Below are positions 1 through 11,795 of a stretch of 64,000 bases of DNA, piece by piece. The translations under genes were made by a program, and so were the position numbers. The DNA comes from Ariolimax columbianus (lineage: Eukaryota; Mollusca; Gastropoda; Stylommatophora; Arionidae): assembly GCA_036924085.1 (NCBI GenBank), contig JAVGWX010000025.1, positions 23,640,752 to 23,704,751 of the forward strand, in the 5' to 3' direction. The notes beneath the pieces were generated by a model that searched no databases, was not told the DNA's origin, and was given only the letters and a program-made list of their open reading frames with translations. Each line of letters opens with the position of its first letter. Positions within the stretch are counted from its first letter, which is position 1.

Positions 1-55
1 AATGTATTGCAATTTAAACGCACTAATTATGTGGATAAGTTAAAAGCATTTCCAT

Positions 56-79
56 TGACTTTCAAGTAATTTTACTGAC
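56..79. other. 12-bp palindrome AGTAATTTTACT, once per monomer
   Basis: AGTAA and TTACT are inverted repeats around TT. The element occurs in most monomers at the same place. The variant AGTAAAATTACT (for example near 1,421, 4,127 and 5,817) is its exact reverse complement and keeps both arms. AGTATATTTACT, AGTACTTTTACT and AGTAGTTTTACT keep the outer AGTA/TACT arms. A hairpin or dimeric protein site is possible but not shown. Confidence 0.75.
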
Positions 80-154
80 AAGAAAAACTAATGTTTCTAA
101 AATTAAAATTAAACACGATTTGAAAAAAATTGCAGATCATAAGTATAGACAATT

Positions 155-170
155 TTCAGCCGTTTGAAAT
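155..170. other. Dyad TTTCA-N6-TGAAA at monomer junction
   Basis: TTTCAGCCGTTTGAAA has 5-bp inverted arms and spans the join between consecutive units. Units with a CCGTTAG tail keep only 4-bp arms (TTTC/GAAA), and R units in domain 2 lose the symmetry. Short dyads have been linked to centromeres that lack CENP-B boxes; that connection is inference here. Confidence 0.6.
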
Positions 171-334
171 GTATTTCAATTTTAACGCACTAATTATGTG
201 GATAAGTTAAAAGCATTTCCACTGACTTTCAAGTAATTTTACTGACAAGAAAAACTAATGTTTCTAAAATTAAAATTAAACACGATTTGAAAAAAAGTCC
301 AGATCATAAGTTTAGACAATTTTCAGCCGTTAGA
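168..334 (+). repeat. Representative class A monomer (167 bp)
   Basis: Starts AATGTATTTCAATTTTAAC, carries ACTGAC after GCATTTCC, the class A block AAACACG, GTCCAGATC before ATAAG, and a CCGTTAG tail. Class A is the commoner class and is defined by AAACACG where class G has GAGTAGAAGGCG. The length is close to the DNA protected in a chromatosome, as in many unrelated centromeric satellites; a nucleosome-phasing role is inference. Confidence 0.93.
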
Positions 335-506
335 AATGTATTGCACTTTTAACGCACTAATTATGTGGATAAGTTAAAAGCATTTCCACTGACTTTCAAG
401 TAATTTTACTGACAAGAAAAACTAATGTTTCTGAAATCAAAATATAGTAGAAGGCGATTTGAAAAAAATTGCACATCATAAGTTTAGACAATTTTCAGCC
501 ATTTGA
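335..506 (+). repeat. Representative class G monomer (172 bp)
   Basis: Starts AATGTATTGCACTTTTAAC and carries CTGAAATC, the class G block, TTGCACATC and a CCATTTG tail. This copy is slightly odd: its block reads ATATAGTAGAAGGCG instead of the usual ATTGAGTAGAAGGCG. Class G has two linked subtypes: CTAAAATT with GTTCCAGCTC (mainly domain 1) and CTGAAATC with TTGCACATC (both domains). Confidence 0.92.
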
Positions 507-675
507 AATGTATTGCAATTTAAACGCACTAATTATGTGGATAAGTTAAAAGCATTTCCACAGACTTTCAAGTAATTTTACTGACAAGAAAAAACTAATG
601 TTTCTAAAATTAAAATTAAACACGATTTGAAAAAAAGTTGCAGATCATAAGTTTAGACAATTTTCAGCCGTTTGA

Positions 676-848
676 AATGTATTGCACTTTTAACGCACTA
701 ATTATGTGCATAAGTTAAAAGTATTTCCACGGACTTTCAAGTAATTTTACTGACAAGAAAAACCAATGTTTCTAAAATTAAAATTGAGTAGAAGGCGATT
801 TGAAAAAAAGTTCCAGCTCATAAGATTAGACAATTTTCAGCCGTTTAA
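676..848 (+). repeat. E-type monomer: GTGCATAAG / GTATTTCC / ACCAATG, class G
   Basis: A distinctive class G subtype in which the near-universal GTGGATAAG is GTGCATAAG, GCATTTCC is GTATTTCC and ACTAATG is ACCAATG. I place copies at 676, 1,696, 6,092, 10,827, 14,892, 15,573, 16,929, 19,808, 24,211, 25,231, 29,963 and 35,871, all in domain 1. The 29,963 and 35,871 copies share GTGCAGAAG, which marks them as duplicates 5,908 bp apart. The first copy alone has ACGGAC. E is useful for aligning HOR copies and breaks the DnaA-box-like 9-mer seen in most other monomers. Confidence 0.9.
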
Positions 849-1189
849 AATGTATTGCAATTTTAACGCACTAATTATGTGGATAAGTTAAAAGCATTTC
901 CATTGACTTTCAAGTAATTTTACTGACAAGAAAAACTAATGTTTCTAAAATTAAAATTAAACACGATTTGAAAAAAGTTGCAGATCATAAGTTTAGACAA
1001 TTTTCAGCCGTTAGAAATGTATTGCACTTTTAACGCACTAATTATGTGGATAAGTTAAAAGCATTTCCACTGACTTTCAAGTAATTTTACTGACAAGAAA
1101 AACTAATGTTTCTAAAATTAAAATTGAGTAGAAGGCGATTTGAAAAAAAGTTCCAGCTCATAAGTTTAGACAATTTTCAGCCGTTTGAA

Positions 1190-2700
1190 ATGTATTGCAA
1201 TTTAAACGCACTAATTATGTGGATAAGTTAAAAGCATTTCCATTGACTTTCAAGTAATTTTACTGACAAGAAAAACTAATGTTTCTAAAATTAAAATTAA
1301 ACACGATTTGAAAAAAGTTGCAGATCATAAGTATAGACAATTTTCAGCCGTTTGAAATGTATTTCAATTTTAACGCACTAATTATGTGGATAAGTTAAAA
1401 GCATTTCCACTGACTTTCAAGTAAAATTACTGACAAGAAAAACTAATGTTTCTGAAATCAAAATTGAGTAGAAGGCGATTTTAAAAAAATTGCACATCAT
1501 AAGTTTAGACAATTTTCAGCCGTTTGAAATGTATTGCAATTTAAACGCACTAATTATGTGGATAAGTTAAAAGCATTTCCACAGACTTTCAAGTAATTTT
1601 ACTGACAAGAAAAACTAATGTTTCTAAAATTAAAATTAAACACGATTTGAAAAAAAGTTGCAGATCATAAGTTTAGACAATTTTCAGCCGTTTGAAATGT
1701 ATTGCACTTTTAACGCACTAATTATGTGCATAAGTTAAAAGTATTTCCACTGACTTTCAAGTAATTTTACTGACAAGAAAAACCAATGTTTCTAAAATTA
1801 AAATTGAGTAGAAGGCGATTTGAAAAAAAGTTCCAGCTCATAAGTTTAGACAATTTTCAGCCGTTTGAAATGTATTGCAATTTAAACGCACTAATTATGT
1901 GGATAAGTTAAAAGCATTTCCATTGACTTTCAAGTAATTTTACTGACAAGAAAAACTAATGTTTCTAAAATTAAAATTAAACACGATTTGAAAAAAATTG
2001 CAGATCATATGTATAGACAATTTTCATCCGTTTGAAATGTATTTCAATTTTAACGCACTAATTATGTGGATAAGTTAAAAGCATTTCCACTGACTTTCAA
2101 GTAATTTTACTGACAAGAAAAACTAATGTTTCTAAAATTAAAATTAAACACGATTTGAAAAAAAGTCCAGATCATAAGTTTAGACAATTTTCAGCCGTTA
2201 GAAATGTATTGCACTTTTAACACACTAATTATGTGGATAAGTTAAAAGCATTTCCACAGACTTTCAAGTAATTTTACTGACTAGAAAAACTAATGTTTCT
2301 AAAATTAAAATTAAACACGATTTGAAAAAAAGTTGCAGATCATAAGTTTAGACAATTTTCAGCCGTTAGAAATGTATTGCACTTTTAACGCACTAATTAT
2401 GTGGATAAGTTAAAAGCATTTCCACTGACTTTCAAGTAATTTTACTGACAAGAAAAACTAATGTTTCTAAAATTAAAATTGAGTAGAAGGCGATTTGAAA
2501 AAAAGTTCCAGCTCATAAGTTTAGACAATTTTCAGCCGTTTGAAATGTATTGCAATTTAAACGCACTAATTATGTGGATAAGTTAAAAGCATTTCCATTG
2601 ACTTTCAAGTAATTTTACTGACAAGAAAAACTAATGTTTCTAAAATTAAAATTAAACACGATTTGAAAAAAAGTTGCAGATCATAAGTTTAGACAATTTT
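1190..2700. repeat. Nine-monomer cassette, copy 1
   Basis: The order of monomer subtypes is shared with about 5,586-7,096 (offset 4,396) and 10,321-11,795 (a further 4,735). The cassette contains an AGTAAAATTACT monomer, an E-type monomer, then a CATATGTATAG monomer with the rare CATCCG tail (2,025), a GTCCAGATC monomer and a GACTAGAAAAAC monomer. The first monomer here has AGTAATTTTACT where the other copies have AGTATATTTACT. Confidence 0.8.
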
Positions 2701-4289
2701 CAGCCGTTAGAAATGTATTGCACTTTTAACGCACTAATTATGTGGATAAGTTAAAAGCATTTCCACTGACTTTCAAGTAATTTTACTGACAAGAAAAACT
2801 AATGTTTCTGAAATCAAAATTGAGTAGAAGGCGATTTTAAAAAAATTGCACATCATAAGTTTAGACAATTTTCAGCCATTTGAAATGTATTGCAATTTAA
2901 ACGCACTAATTATGTGGATAAGTTAAAAGCATTTCCACAGACTTTCAAGTAATTTTACTGACAAGAAAAACTAATGTTTCTGAAATTAAAATTAAACACG
3001 ATTTGAAAAAAAGTTGCAGATCATAAGTTTAGACAATTTTCAGCCGTTTGAAATGTATTGCAATTTAAACGCACTAATTATGTGGATAAGTTAAAAGCAT
3101 TTCCATTGACTTTCAAGTAATTTTACTGACAAGAAAAACTAATGTTTCTAAAATTAAAATTAAACACGATTTGAAAAAAATTGCAGATCATAAGTATAGA
3201 CAATTTTCAGCCGTTTGAAATGTATTTCAATTTTAACGCACTAATTATGTGGATAAGTTAAAAGCATTTCCTTTGACTTTCAAGTAATTTTACTGACAAG
3301 AAAAACTAATGTTTCTAAAATTAAAATTAAACACGATTTGAAAAAAAGTTGCAGATCATAAGTTTAGACAATTTTCAGCCGTTAGAAATGTATTGCACTT
3401 TTAACGCACTAATTATGTGGATAAGTTTAAAGCATTTCCACAGACTTTCAAGTAATTTTACTGACAAGAAAAACTAATGTTTCTGAAATTAAAATTAAAC
3501 ACGATTTGAAAAAAAGTTGCAGATCATAAGTTTAGACAATTTTCAGCCGTTTGAAATGTATTGCAATTTAAACGCACTAATTATGTGGATAAGTTAAAAG
3601 CATTTCCATTGACTTTCAAGTAATTTTACTGACAAGAAAAACTAATGTTTCTAAAATTAAAATTAAACACGATTTGAAAAAAATTGCAGATCATAAGTTT
3701 AGACAATTTTCAGCCGTTTGAAATGTATTTCAATTTTAACGCACTAATTATGTGGATAAGTTAAAAGCATTTCCACAGACTTTCAAGTAATTTTACTGAC
3801 AAGAAAAACTAATGTTTCTAAAATTAAAATTGAGTAGAAGGCGATTTGAAAAAAAGTTCCAGCTCATAAGTTTAGACAATTTTCAGCCGTTTGAAATGTA
3901 TTGCAATTTAAACGCACTAATTATGTGGATAAGTTAAAAGCATTTCCATTGACTTTCAAGTATATTTACTGACAAGAAAAACTAATGTTTCTAAAATTAA
4001 AATTAAACACGATTTGAAAAAAGTTGCAGATCATAAGTATAGACAATTTTCAGCCGTTTGAAATGTATTTCAATTTTAACGCACTAATTATGTGGATAAG
4101 TTAAAAGCATTTCCACTGACTTTCAAGTAAAATTACTGACAAGAAAAACTAATGTTTCTGAAATCAAAATTGAGTAGAAGGCGATTTAAAAAAAATTGCA
4201 CATCATAAGTTTAGACAATTTTCAGCCGTTTGAAATGTATTGCAATTTAAACGCACTAATTATGTGGATAAGTTAAAAGCATTTCCACA
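2600..4289. repeat. 1,690-bp ten-monomer tandem duplication, copy 1
   Basis: This is near-identical to the next 1,690 bp. Shared private variants include AAGTTTAAAGC (3,424 and 5,114), CCTTTGAC, AGTATATTTACT (3,961 region and 5,651 region) and AGTAAAATTACT. The left edge is set where ATTGAC (about 2,598) faces ACAGAC (about 4,288). A difference inside the pair is GATTTTAAA here against GATTTAAAA in copy 2, near 2,833 and 4,523. Confidence 0.88.
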
Positions 4290-5979
4290 GACTTTCAAGT
4301 AATTTTACTGACAAGAAAAACTAATGTTTCTAAAATTAAAATTAAACACGATTTGAAAAAAAGTTGCAGATCATAAGTTTAGACAATTTTCAGCCGTTAG
4401 AAATGTATTGCACTTTTAACGCACTAATTATGTGGATAAGTTAAAAGCATTTCCACTGACTTTCAAGTAATTTTACTGACAAGAAAAACTAATGTTTCTG
4501 AAATCAAAATTGAGTAGAAGGCGATTTAAAAAAAATTGCACATCATAAGTTTAGACAATTTTCAGCCATTTGAAATGTATTGCAATTTAAACGCACTAAT
4601 TATGTGGATAAGTTAAAAGCATTTCCACAGACTTTCAAGTAATTTTACTGACAAGAAAAACTAATGTTTCTGAAATTAAAATTAAACACGATTTGAAAAA
4701 AAGTTGCAGATCATAAGTTTAGACAATTTTCAGCCGTTTGAAATGTATTGCAATTTAAACGCACTAATTATGTGGATAAGTTAAAAGCATTTCCATTGAC
4801 TTTCAAGTAATTTTACTGACAAGAAAAACTAATGTTTCTAAAATTAAAATTAAACACGATTTGAAAAAAATTGCAGATCATAAGTATAGACAATTTTCAG
4901 CCGTTTGAAATGTATTTCAATTTTAACGCACTAATTATGTGGATAAGTTAAAAGCATTTCCTTTGACTTTCAAGTAATTTTACTGACAAGAAAAACTAAT
5001 GTTTCTAAAATTAAAATTAAACACGATTTGAAAAAAAGTTGCAGATCATAAGTTTAGACAATTTTCAGCCGTTAGAAATGTATTGCACTTTTAACGCACT
5101 AATTATGTGGATAAGTTTAAAGCATTTCCACAGACTTTCAAGTAATTTTACTGACAAGAAAAACTAATGTTTCTGAAATTAAAATTAAACACGATTTGAA
5201 AAAAAGTTGCAGATCATAAGTTTAGACAATTTTCAGCCGTTTGAAATGTATTGCAATTTAAACGCACTAATTATGTGGATAAGTTAAAAGCATTTCCATT
5301 GACTTTCAAGTAATTTTACTGACAAGAAAAACTAATGTTTCTAAAATTAAAATTAAACACGATTTGAAAAAAATTGCAGATCATAAGTTTAGACAATTTT
5401 CAGCCGTTTGAAATGTATTTCAATTTTAACGCACTAATTATGTGGATAAGTTAAAAGCATTTCCACAGACTTTCAAGTAATTTTACTGACAAGAAAAACT
5501 AATGTTTCTAAAATTAAAATTGAGTAGAAGGCGATTTGAAAAAAAGTTCCAGCTCATAAGTTTAGACAATTTTCAGCCGTTTGAAATGTATTGCAATTTA
5601 AACGCACTAATTATGTGGATAAGTTAAAAGCATTTCCATTGACTTTCAAGTATATTTACTGACAAGAAAAACTAATGTTTCTAAAATTAAAATTAAACAC
5701 GATTTGAAAAAAGTTGCAGATCATAAGTATAGACAATTTTCAGCCGTTTGAAATGTATTTCAATTTTAACGCACTAATTATGTGGATAAGTTAAAAGCAT
5801 TTCCACTGACTTTCAAGTAAAATTACTGACAAGAAAAACTAATGTTTCTGAAATCAAAATTGAGTAGAAGGCGATTTAAAAAAAATTGCACATCATAAGT
5901 TTAGACAATTTTCAGCCGTTTGAAATGTATTGCAATTTAAACGCACTAATTATGTGGATAAGTTAAAAGCATTTCCACA
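4290..5979. repeat. 1,690-bp ten-monomer tandem duplication, copy 2
   Basis: Homology to copy 1 runs to about 6,083, where the tail is CCGTTTG against CCGTTAG at about 4,393. From there the array switches to an E-type monomer and the cassette also found at 1.7 kb. The exact registration points to one recent duplication of ten whole monomers. Confidence 0.88.
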
Positions 5980-7096
5980 GACTTTCAAGTAATTTTACTG
6001 ACAAGAAAAACTAATGTTTCTAAAATTAAAATTAAACACGATTTGAAAAAAAGTTGCAGATCATAAGTTTAGACAATTTTCAGCCGTTTGAAATGTATTG
6101 CACTTTTAACGCACTAATTATGTGCATAAGTTAAAAGTATTTCCACTGACTTTCAAGTAATTTTACTGACAAGAAAAACCAATGTTTCTAAAATTAAAAT
6201 TGAGTAGAAGGCGATTTGAAAAAAAGTTCCAGCTCATAAGTTTAGACAATTTTCAGCCGTTTGAAATGTATTGCAATTTAAACGCACTAATTATGTGGAT
6301 AAGTTAAAAGCATTTCCATTGACTTTCAAGTAATTTTACTGACAAGAAAAACTAATGTTTCTAAAATTAAAATTAAACACGATTTGAAAAAAATTGCAGA
6401 TCATATGTATAGACAATTTTCATCCGTTTGAAATGTATTTCAATTTTAACGCACTAATTATGTGGATAAGTTAAAAGCATTTCCACTGACTTTCAAGTAA
6501 TTTTACTGACAAGAAAAACTAATGTTTCTAAAATTAAAATTAAACACGATTTGAAAAAAAGTCCAGATCATAAGTTTAGACAATTTTCAGCCGTTAGAAA
6601 TGTATTGCACTTTTAACGCACTAATTATGTGGATAAGTTAAAAGCATTTCCACAGACTTTCAAGTAATTTTACTGACAAGAAAAACTAATGTTTCTAAAA
6701 TTAAAATTAAACACGATTTGAAAAAAAGTTGCAGATCATAAGTTTAGACAATTTTCAGCCGTTAGAAATGTATTGCACTTTGAACGCACTAATTATGTGG
6801 ATAAGTTAAAAGCATTTCCACTGACTTTCAAGTAATTTTACTGACAAGAAAAACTAATGTTTCTAAAATTAAAATTGAGTAGAAGGCGATTTGAAAAAAA
6901 GTTCCAGCTCATAAGTTTAGACAATTTTCAGCCGTTTGAAATGTATTGCAATTTAAACGCACTAATTATGTGGATAAGTTAAAAGCATTTCCATTGACTT
7001 TCAAGTAATTTTACTGACAAGAAAAACTAATGTTTCTAAAATTAAAATTAAACACGATTTGAAAAAAAACTGCAGATCATAAGTTTAGACAATTTT
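5586..7096. repeat. Nine-monomer cassette, copy 2
   Basis: Matches 1,190-2,700 at offset 4,396, for example the CATCCG tail at 2,025 and 6,421. It overlaps the right part of the 10-mer duplication. Its own variants include GACAAG in place of GACTAG and TTTGAACGCAC near 6,780. The last monomer has an unusual A-run followed by CTGCAG near 7,065. Confidence 0.8.
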
Positions 7097-9419
7097 CAGC
7101 CGTTAGAAATGTATTGCAATTTAAACGCACTAATTATGTGGATAAGTTAAAAGCATTTCCATTGACTTTCAAGTATATTTACTGACAAGAAAAACTAATG
7201 TTTCTAAAATTAAAATTAAACACGATTTGAAAAAAGTTGCAGATCATAAGTATAGACAATTTTCAGCCGTTTGAAATGTATTTCAATTTTAACGCACTAA
7301 TTATGTGGATAAGTTAAAAGCATTTCCACTGACTTTCAAGTAAAATTACTGACAAGAAAAACTAATGTTTCTGAAATCAAAATTGAGTAGAAGGCGATTT
7401 TAAAAAAATTGCACATCATAAGTTTAGACAATTTTCAGCCGTTTGAAATGTATTGCAATTTAAACGCACTAATTATGTGGATAAGTTAAAAGCATTTCCA
7501 TTGACTTTCAAGTAATTTTACTGACAAGAAAAACTAATGTTTCTAAAATTAAAATTAAACACGATTTGAAAAAAATTGCAGATCATATGTATAGACAATT
7601 TTCATCCGTTTGAAATGTATTTCAATTTTAACGCACTAATTATGTGGATAAGTTAAAAGCATTTCCACTGACTTTCAAGTAATTTTACTGACAAGAAAAA
7701 CTAATGTTTCTAAAATTAAAATTAAACACGATTTGAAAAAAAGTCCAGATCATAAGTTTAGACAATTTTCAGCCGTTAGAAATGTATTGCACTTTTAACG
7801 CACTAATTATGTGGATAAGTTAAAAGCATTTCAACAGACTTTCAAGTAATTTTACTGACTAGAAAAACTAATGTTTCTAAAATTAAAATTAAACACGATT
7901 TGAAAAAAAGTTGCAGATCATAAGTTTAGACAATTTTCAGCCGTTAGAAATGTATTGCACTTTTAACGCACTAATTATGTGGATAAGTTAAAAGCATTTC
8001 CACTGACTTTCAAGTAATTTTACTGACAAGAAAAACTAATGTTTCTAAAATTAAAATTGAGTAGAAGGCGATTTGAAAAAAAGTTCCAGCTCATAAGTTT
8101 AGACAATTTTCAGCCATTTGAAATGTATTGCAATTTAAACGCACTAATTATGTGGATAAGTTAAAAGCATTTCCACAGACTTTCAAGTAATTTTACTGAC
8201 AAGAAAAACTAATGTTTCTGAAATTAAAATTAAACACGATTTGAAAAAAAGTTGCAGATCATAAGTTTAGACAATTTTCAGCCGTTTGAAATGTATTGCA
8301 ATTTAAACGCACTAATTATGTGGATAAGTTAAAAGCATTTCCATTGACTTTCAAGTAATTTTACTGACAAGAAAAACTAATGTTTCTAAAATTAAAATTA
8401 AACACGATTTGAAAAAAATTGCAGATCATAAGTATAGACAATTTTCAGCCGTTTGAAATGTATTTCAATTTTAACGCACTAATTATGTGGATAAGTTAAA
8501 AGCATTTCCTTTGACTTTCAAGTAATTTTACTGACAAGAAAAACTAATGTTTCTAAAATTAAAATTAAACACGATTTGAAAAAAAGTTGCAGATCATAAG
8601 TTTAGACAATTTTTAGCCGTTAGAAATGTATTGCACTTTTAACGCACTAATTATGTGGATAAGTTAAAAGCATTTCCACTGACTTTCAAGTAATTTTACT
8701 GACAAGAAAAACTAATGTTTCTAAAATTAAAATTGAGTAGAAGGCGATTTGAAAAAAAGTTCCAGCTCATAAGTTTAGACAATTTTCAGCCGTTTGAAAT
8801 GTATTGCAATTTCAACGCACTAATTATGTGGATAAGTTAAAAGCATTTCCATTGACTTTCAAGTAATTTTACTGACAAGAAAAACTAATGTTTCTAAAAT
8901 TAAAATTAAACACGATTTGAAAAAAAGTTGCAGATCATAAGTTTAGACAATTTTCAGCCGTTAGAAATGTATTGCACTTTTAACGCACTAATTATGTGGA
9001 TAAGTTTAAAGCATTTCCACAGACTTTCAAGTAATTTTACTGACAAGAAAAACTAATGTTTCTGAAATTAAAATTAAACACGATTTGAAAAAAAGTTGCA
9101 GATCATAAGTTTAGACAATTTTCAGCCGTTTGAAATGTATTGCAATTTAAACGCACTAATTATGTGGATAAGTTAAAAGCATTTCCATTGACTTTCAAGT
9201 AATTTTACTGACAAGAAAAACTAATGTTTCTAAAATTAAAATTAAACACGATTTGAAAAAAATTGCAGATCATAAGTTTAGACAATTTTCAGCCGTTTGA
9301 AATGTATTTCAATTTTAACGCACTAATTATGTGGATAAGTTAAAAGCATTTCCATTGACTTTCAAGTAATTTTACTGACAAGAAAAACTAATGTTTCTAA
9401 AATTAAAATTAAACACGAT
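7097..9419. repeat. Mixed domain 1 monomers with second CATCCG block
   Basis: The string from about 7,440 to 8,100 repeats 6,250-6,920 at offset 1,182 (seven monomers); the CATCCG tail is at 6,421 and 7,603. From about 8,100 to 8,950 comes the string with CCTTTGAC (8,508) and the TTTTTAGCCG variant, which returns twice at 12.4-13.5 kb. Private variants include TTTCAACAGAC near 7,830 and TTTCAACGCAC near 8,812. Nothing but satellite is present. Confidence 0.82.
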
Positions 9420-10098
9420 TTGAAAAAAGTTGCAGATCATAAGTTTAGACAATTTTCAGCCGTTAGAAATGTATTGCACTTTTAACGCACTAATTATGTG
9501 GATAAGTTAAAAGCATTTCCACTGACTTTCAAGTAATTTTACTGACAAGAAAAACTAATGTTTCTAAAATTAAAATTGAGTAGAAGGCGATTTGAAAAAA
9601 AGTTCCAGCTCATAAGTTTAGACAATTTTCAGCCGTTTGAAATGTATTGCAATTTAAACGTACTAATTATGTGGATAAGTTAAAAGCATTTCCATTGACT
9701 TTCAAGTATATTTACTGACAAGAAAAACTAATGTTTCTAAAATTAAAATTAAACACGATTTGAAAAAAGTTGCAGATCATAAGTATAGACAATTTTCAGC
9801 CGTTTGAAATGTATTTCAATTTTAACGCACTAATTATGTGGATAAGTTAAAAGCATTTCCACTGACTTTCAAGTAAAATTACTGACAAGAAAAACTAATG
9901 TTTCTGAAATCAAAATTGAGTAGAAGGCGATTTAAAAAAAATTGCACATCATAAGTTTAGACAATTTTCAGCCGTTTGAAATGTATTGCAATTTAAACGC
10001 ACTAATTATGTGGATAAGTTAAAAGCATTTCCACAGACTTTCAAGTAATTTTACTGACAAGAAAAACTAATGTTTCTAAAATTAAAATTAAACACGAT
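9420..10098. repeat. 679-bp four-monomer tandem duplication, copy 1
   Basis: Shares the rare AACGTACTAATT variant (T at 9,661 and 10,340) and the order GTTCCAGCTC monomer, AGTATATTTACT monomer, AGTAAAATTACT monomer, ACAGAC class A monomer with the next 679 bp. The offset is constant across the unit. The left edge could be up to about 50 bp earlier. Confidence 0.88.
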
Positions 10099-10777
10099 TT
10101 GAAAAAAGTTGCAGATCATAAGTTTAGACAATTTTCAGCCGTTAGAAATGTATTGCACTTTTAACGCACTAATTATGTGGATAAGTTAAAAGCATTTCCA
10201 CTGACTTTCAAGTAATTTTACTGACAAGAAAAACTAATGTTTCTAAAATTAAAATTGAGTAGAAGGCGATTTGAAAAAAAGTTCCAGCTCATAAGTTTAG
10301 ACAATTTTCAGCCGTTTGAAATGTATTGCAATTTAAACGTACTAATTATGTGGATAAGTTAAAAGCATTTCCATTGACTTTCAAGTATATTTACTGACAA
10401 GAAAAACTAATGTTTCTAAAATTAAAATTAAACACGATTTGAAAAAAGTTGCAGATCATAAGTATAGACAATTTTCAGCCGTTTGAAATGTATTTCAATT
10501 TTAACGCACTAATTATGTGGATAAGTTAAAAGCATTTCCACTGACTTTCAAGTAAAATTACTGACAAGAAAAACTAATGTTTCTGAAATCAAAATTGAGT
10601 AGAAGGCGATTTAAAAAAAATTGCACATCATAAGTTTAGACAATTTTCAGCCGTTTGAAATGTATTGCAATTTAAACGCACTAATTATGTGGATAAGTTA
10701 AAAGCATTTCCACAGACTTTCAAGTAATTTTACTGACAAGAAAAACTAATGTTTCTAAAATTAAAATTAAACACGAT
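10099..10777. repeat. 679-bp four-monomer tandem duplication, copy 2
   Basis: Near-identical to copy 1. The match ends where the fourth monomer has a longer A-run and a CCGTTTG tail here, against CCGTTAG in copy 1. It leads into the third copy of the nine-monomer cassette. Confidence 0.87.
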
Positions 10778-11795
10778 TTGAAAAAAAGTTGCAGATCATA
10801 AGTTTAGACAATTTTCAGCCGTTTGAAATGTATTGCACTTTTAACGCACTAATTATGTGCATAAGTTAAAGGTATTTCCACTGACTTTCAAGTAATTTTA
10901 CTGACAAGAAAAACCAATGTTTCTAAAATTAAAATTGAGTAGAAGGCGATTTGAAAAAAAGTTCCAGCTCATAAGTTTAGACAATTTTCAGCCGTTTGAA
11001 ATGTATTGCAATTTAAACGCACTAATTATGTGGATAAGTTAAAAGCATTTCCATTGACTTTCAAGTAATTTTACTGACAAGAAAAACTAATGTTTCTAAA
11101 ATTAAAATTAAACACGATTTGAAAAAAATTGCAGATCATATGTATAGACAATTTTCATCCGTTTGAAATGTATTTCAATTTTAACGCACTAATTATGTGG
11201 ATAAGTTAAAAGCATTTCCACTGACTTTCAAGTAATTTTACTGACAAGAAAAACTAATGTTTCTAAAATTAAAATTAAACACGATTTGAAAAAAAGTCCA
11301 GATCATAAGTTTAGACAATTTTCAGCCGTTAGAAATGTATTGCACTTTTAACGCACTAATTATGTGGATAAGTTAAAAGCATTTCCACAGACTTTCAAGT
11401 AATTTTACTGACTAGAAAAACTAATGTTTCTAAAATTAAAATTAAACACGATTTGAAAAAAAGTTGCAGATCATAAGTTTAGACAATTTTCAGCCGTTAG
11501 AAATGTATTGCACTTTTAACGCACTAATTATGTGGATAAGTTAAAAGCATTTCCACTGACTTTCAAGTAATTTTACTGACAAGAAAAACTAATGTTTCTA
11601 AAATTAAAATTGAGTAGAAGGCGATTTGAAAAAAAGTTCCAGCTCATAAGTTTAGACAATTTTCAGCCGTTTGAAATGTATTGCAATTTAAACGCACTAA
11701 TTATGTGGATAAGTTAAAAGCATTTCCATTGACTTTCAAGTAATTTTACTGACAAGAAAAACTAATGTTTCTAAAATTAAAATTAAACACGATTT
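10321..11795. repeat. Nine-monomer cassette, copy 3
   Basis: Matches 5,586-7,060 at offset 4,735, measured at GTGCATAAG (6,124 and 10,859) and CATCCG (6,421 and 11,156). It keeps the GACTAG variant of copy 1 rather than the GACAAG of copy 2, so copies 1 and 3 are closer at that site. The E-type monomer has a private AAAGGTATTTCC. Confidence 0.82.

Noticed and set aside
30..45. Bacterial replication origin, because of DnaA-box-like TTATCCACA copies
   Set aside because: The 9-mer is evenly spaced once per satellite monomer for 64 kb, with no dnaA, dnaN or other gene nearby. It is better explained as part of the repeat; kept only as a conservation observation.
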